Source: Stutzerimonas nitrititolerans (GTDB lineage: Bacteria > Pseudomonadota > Gammaproteobacteria > Pseudomonadales > Pseudomonadaceae). Taken from it: DNA of 64,000 nucleotides. The notes beneath the pieces were generated by a model. It did not search any database. It was not told the DNA's origin and worked only from the letters and a program-made list of their open reading frames with translations. This document shows, piece after piece, positions 63,251 to 64,000 of this stretch (positions within the stretch are counted from its first letter, which is position 1; each line of letters opens with the position of its first letter). The position numbers and the translations under genes were made by a program. The DNA lies in assembly GCF_003696285.1 (NCBI RefSeq), contig NZ_RFFL01000003.1:62001-126000 (forward strand), in the 5' to 3' direction.

Positions 63251-63696
63251 GGGCAATTGGGGGAGGGCAAACAGGCTGGAGCGTAGTGAGGAGTAACTGG
63301 AGAGATGGCTTGCGAAGGGCAACTATCGGGCCAGAAGCGGGCAGTAGGCCGGCTAATGGGTATCCCCTTTCGCTCCGACCAGATCGCCTCTTTCAAAATC
63401 GGCAATGGCTGAAATCGGCGAGAAGCAGCGGTCTATTTCAGACCATCCCTAATGCCGTGATCAGTAGCTCCAGCTGTCATACCCACTCCATTCATCACCA
63501 TGCATTCGACGGGGCACACCTTAAAGAAATGAGCCGTGAATACAAAAACCATTGCCGCTCTGTGTTCAATAGAGCGTTACGGTAGATGGTCAACGTATTG
63601 ATGCCGAGTCCACATGAAGTGTGCAGTTCACAGTTTGAAAGGATGATGGAAGAATGGCATAGTGTACCAAGCGCAATTAACAGCAAGGATAGTGTT
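63251..63696. other. non-coding stretch before the SIR2 gene
   Basis: GC falls from backbone level to AT-rich sequence, which marks a cargo boundary. No gene was recognised; the open frame upstream of 63697 has weak start sites (63586, 63643). It must hold the promoter of the SIR2 gene. Confidence 0.4.
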
Positions 63697-64000
63697 ATGT
63701 CAGTGGTGTCAGACGCATTACAGAGATTCTTCGAGTCCGCGACTAATCCGGTAATTTTTACTGGCGCAGGGGTATCTGTTCGAACGGGACTACCAACATG
63801 GAAGGCATTAGTCACACAACTCGCCGAACAACTTCGTCGAGCCGACCCTCTTACCACCCAAATGATGATTGAATGCGTTAATGATGGCGACTACACCACT
63901 GCTATTGACTATTTTAACATCACAAAAAAGATGGTAGAAGGCGAGAAACTCAAAATCCTTAAGGATCAATTTAAAAAATTTGATGCGAAGTCGATATCCG
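63697..64000 (+). CDS. SIR2-like domain protein, N-terminal part only
   Basis: The frame is open from ATG 63697 (AAGGA 7 bases upstream) to the window edge, 101 codons. NPVIFTGAGVSVRTGLPTWK has the NAD-binding GAGxS signature of the SIR2/SIR2_2 family. SIR2 proteins in bacterial defence systems (Thoeris, DSR, SIR2-HerA, prokaryotic Argonaute partners) hydrolyse NAD+ upon infection. AT-rich codon use, unlike the neighbouring backbone, shows import. Which system it belongs to depends on sequence beyond the window. Confidence 0.85.
   Translation, partial: MSVVSDALQRFFESATNPVIFTGAGVSVRTGLPTWKALVTQLAEQLRRADPLTTQMMIECVNDGDYTTAIDYFNITKKMVEGEKLKILKDQFKKFDAKSIS

Overview
The window looks like part of a conjugative mobile element (an integrative conjugative element of the Tn4371 type, or a plasmid with the same core) from a Pseudomonadaceae host such as Pseudomonas or Stutzerimonas. 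The backbone is GC-rich. It carries MvaT, an RsmN/RsmF-like CsrA protein and a DUF2790 protein, families typical of Pseudomonas. No integrase, attachment site, rRNA or tRNA was found, so ICE versus plasmid cannot be settled here. All assignments were made by reading motifs; no database search was run.

Layout. (1) 1-10.7 kb, minus strand: mating-pair-formation operon traG - RHH protein - trbB-C-D-E-J-(K)-L-F-G-I, mostly with 4-bp start/stop overlaps. (2) 11.3-14.8 kb, plus strand: a lower-GC three-gene module of a 721-aa unknown protein, a prokaryotic viperin (radical SAM) and a HicA-like protein; this is the strongest candidate for a little-described antiviral system. (3) 15.1-16.0 kb: a RES/Xre toxin-antitoxin pair. 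(4) 16.1-24.0 kb: a six-gene minus-strand operon (5-aminolevulinate synthase, GNAT, Gfo/Idh/MocA oxidoreductase, asparagine-synthetase-like amidotransferase, MFS exporter, LysR regulator) with a divergent MmyB-type regulator; this looks like a small specialised-metabolite cluster. (5) 24.1-47.1 kb: a copper/silver resistance island (Csp, CopRS, CopI, P-type ATPase, HMA chaperone, DUF411, DsbD-like, CopA/CopB, cytochrome c, DUF305, CusCBA-type RND pump). At least eight near-identical cop boxes precede its transcription units. The island is flanked by ~200-bp direct repeats built from the regulator/relaxase junction. (6) 47.3-52.3 kb, minus strand: AlpA-like protein, RepA, iterons, ParA, RHH partner, TraF peptidase and relaxase. 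(7) 52.8-63 kb: MvaT, RsmN-like regulator, GNAT, NYN-LOTUS protein, HipBA, LexA-boxed umuDC, an NmrA/HxlR pair, DUF5710 and DUF6998-type proteins, and a highly structured, possibly RNA-encoding intergenic region. (8) 63.7 kb to the end: the start of a SIR2-domain gene, probably defence, cut by the window edge.

How it works together: TraF, relaxase, TraG and Trb proteins transfer the element; RepA, ParA and iterons maintain it. MvaT and RsmN-like proteins probably damp host transcription and translation of the cargo. CopRS coordinates periplasmic oxidation, chaperoning and efflux of copper. The viperin module, RES/Xre, HipBA and SIR2 genes are addiction or phage-defence cargo.
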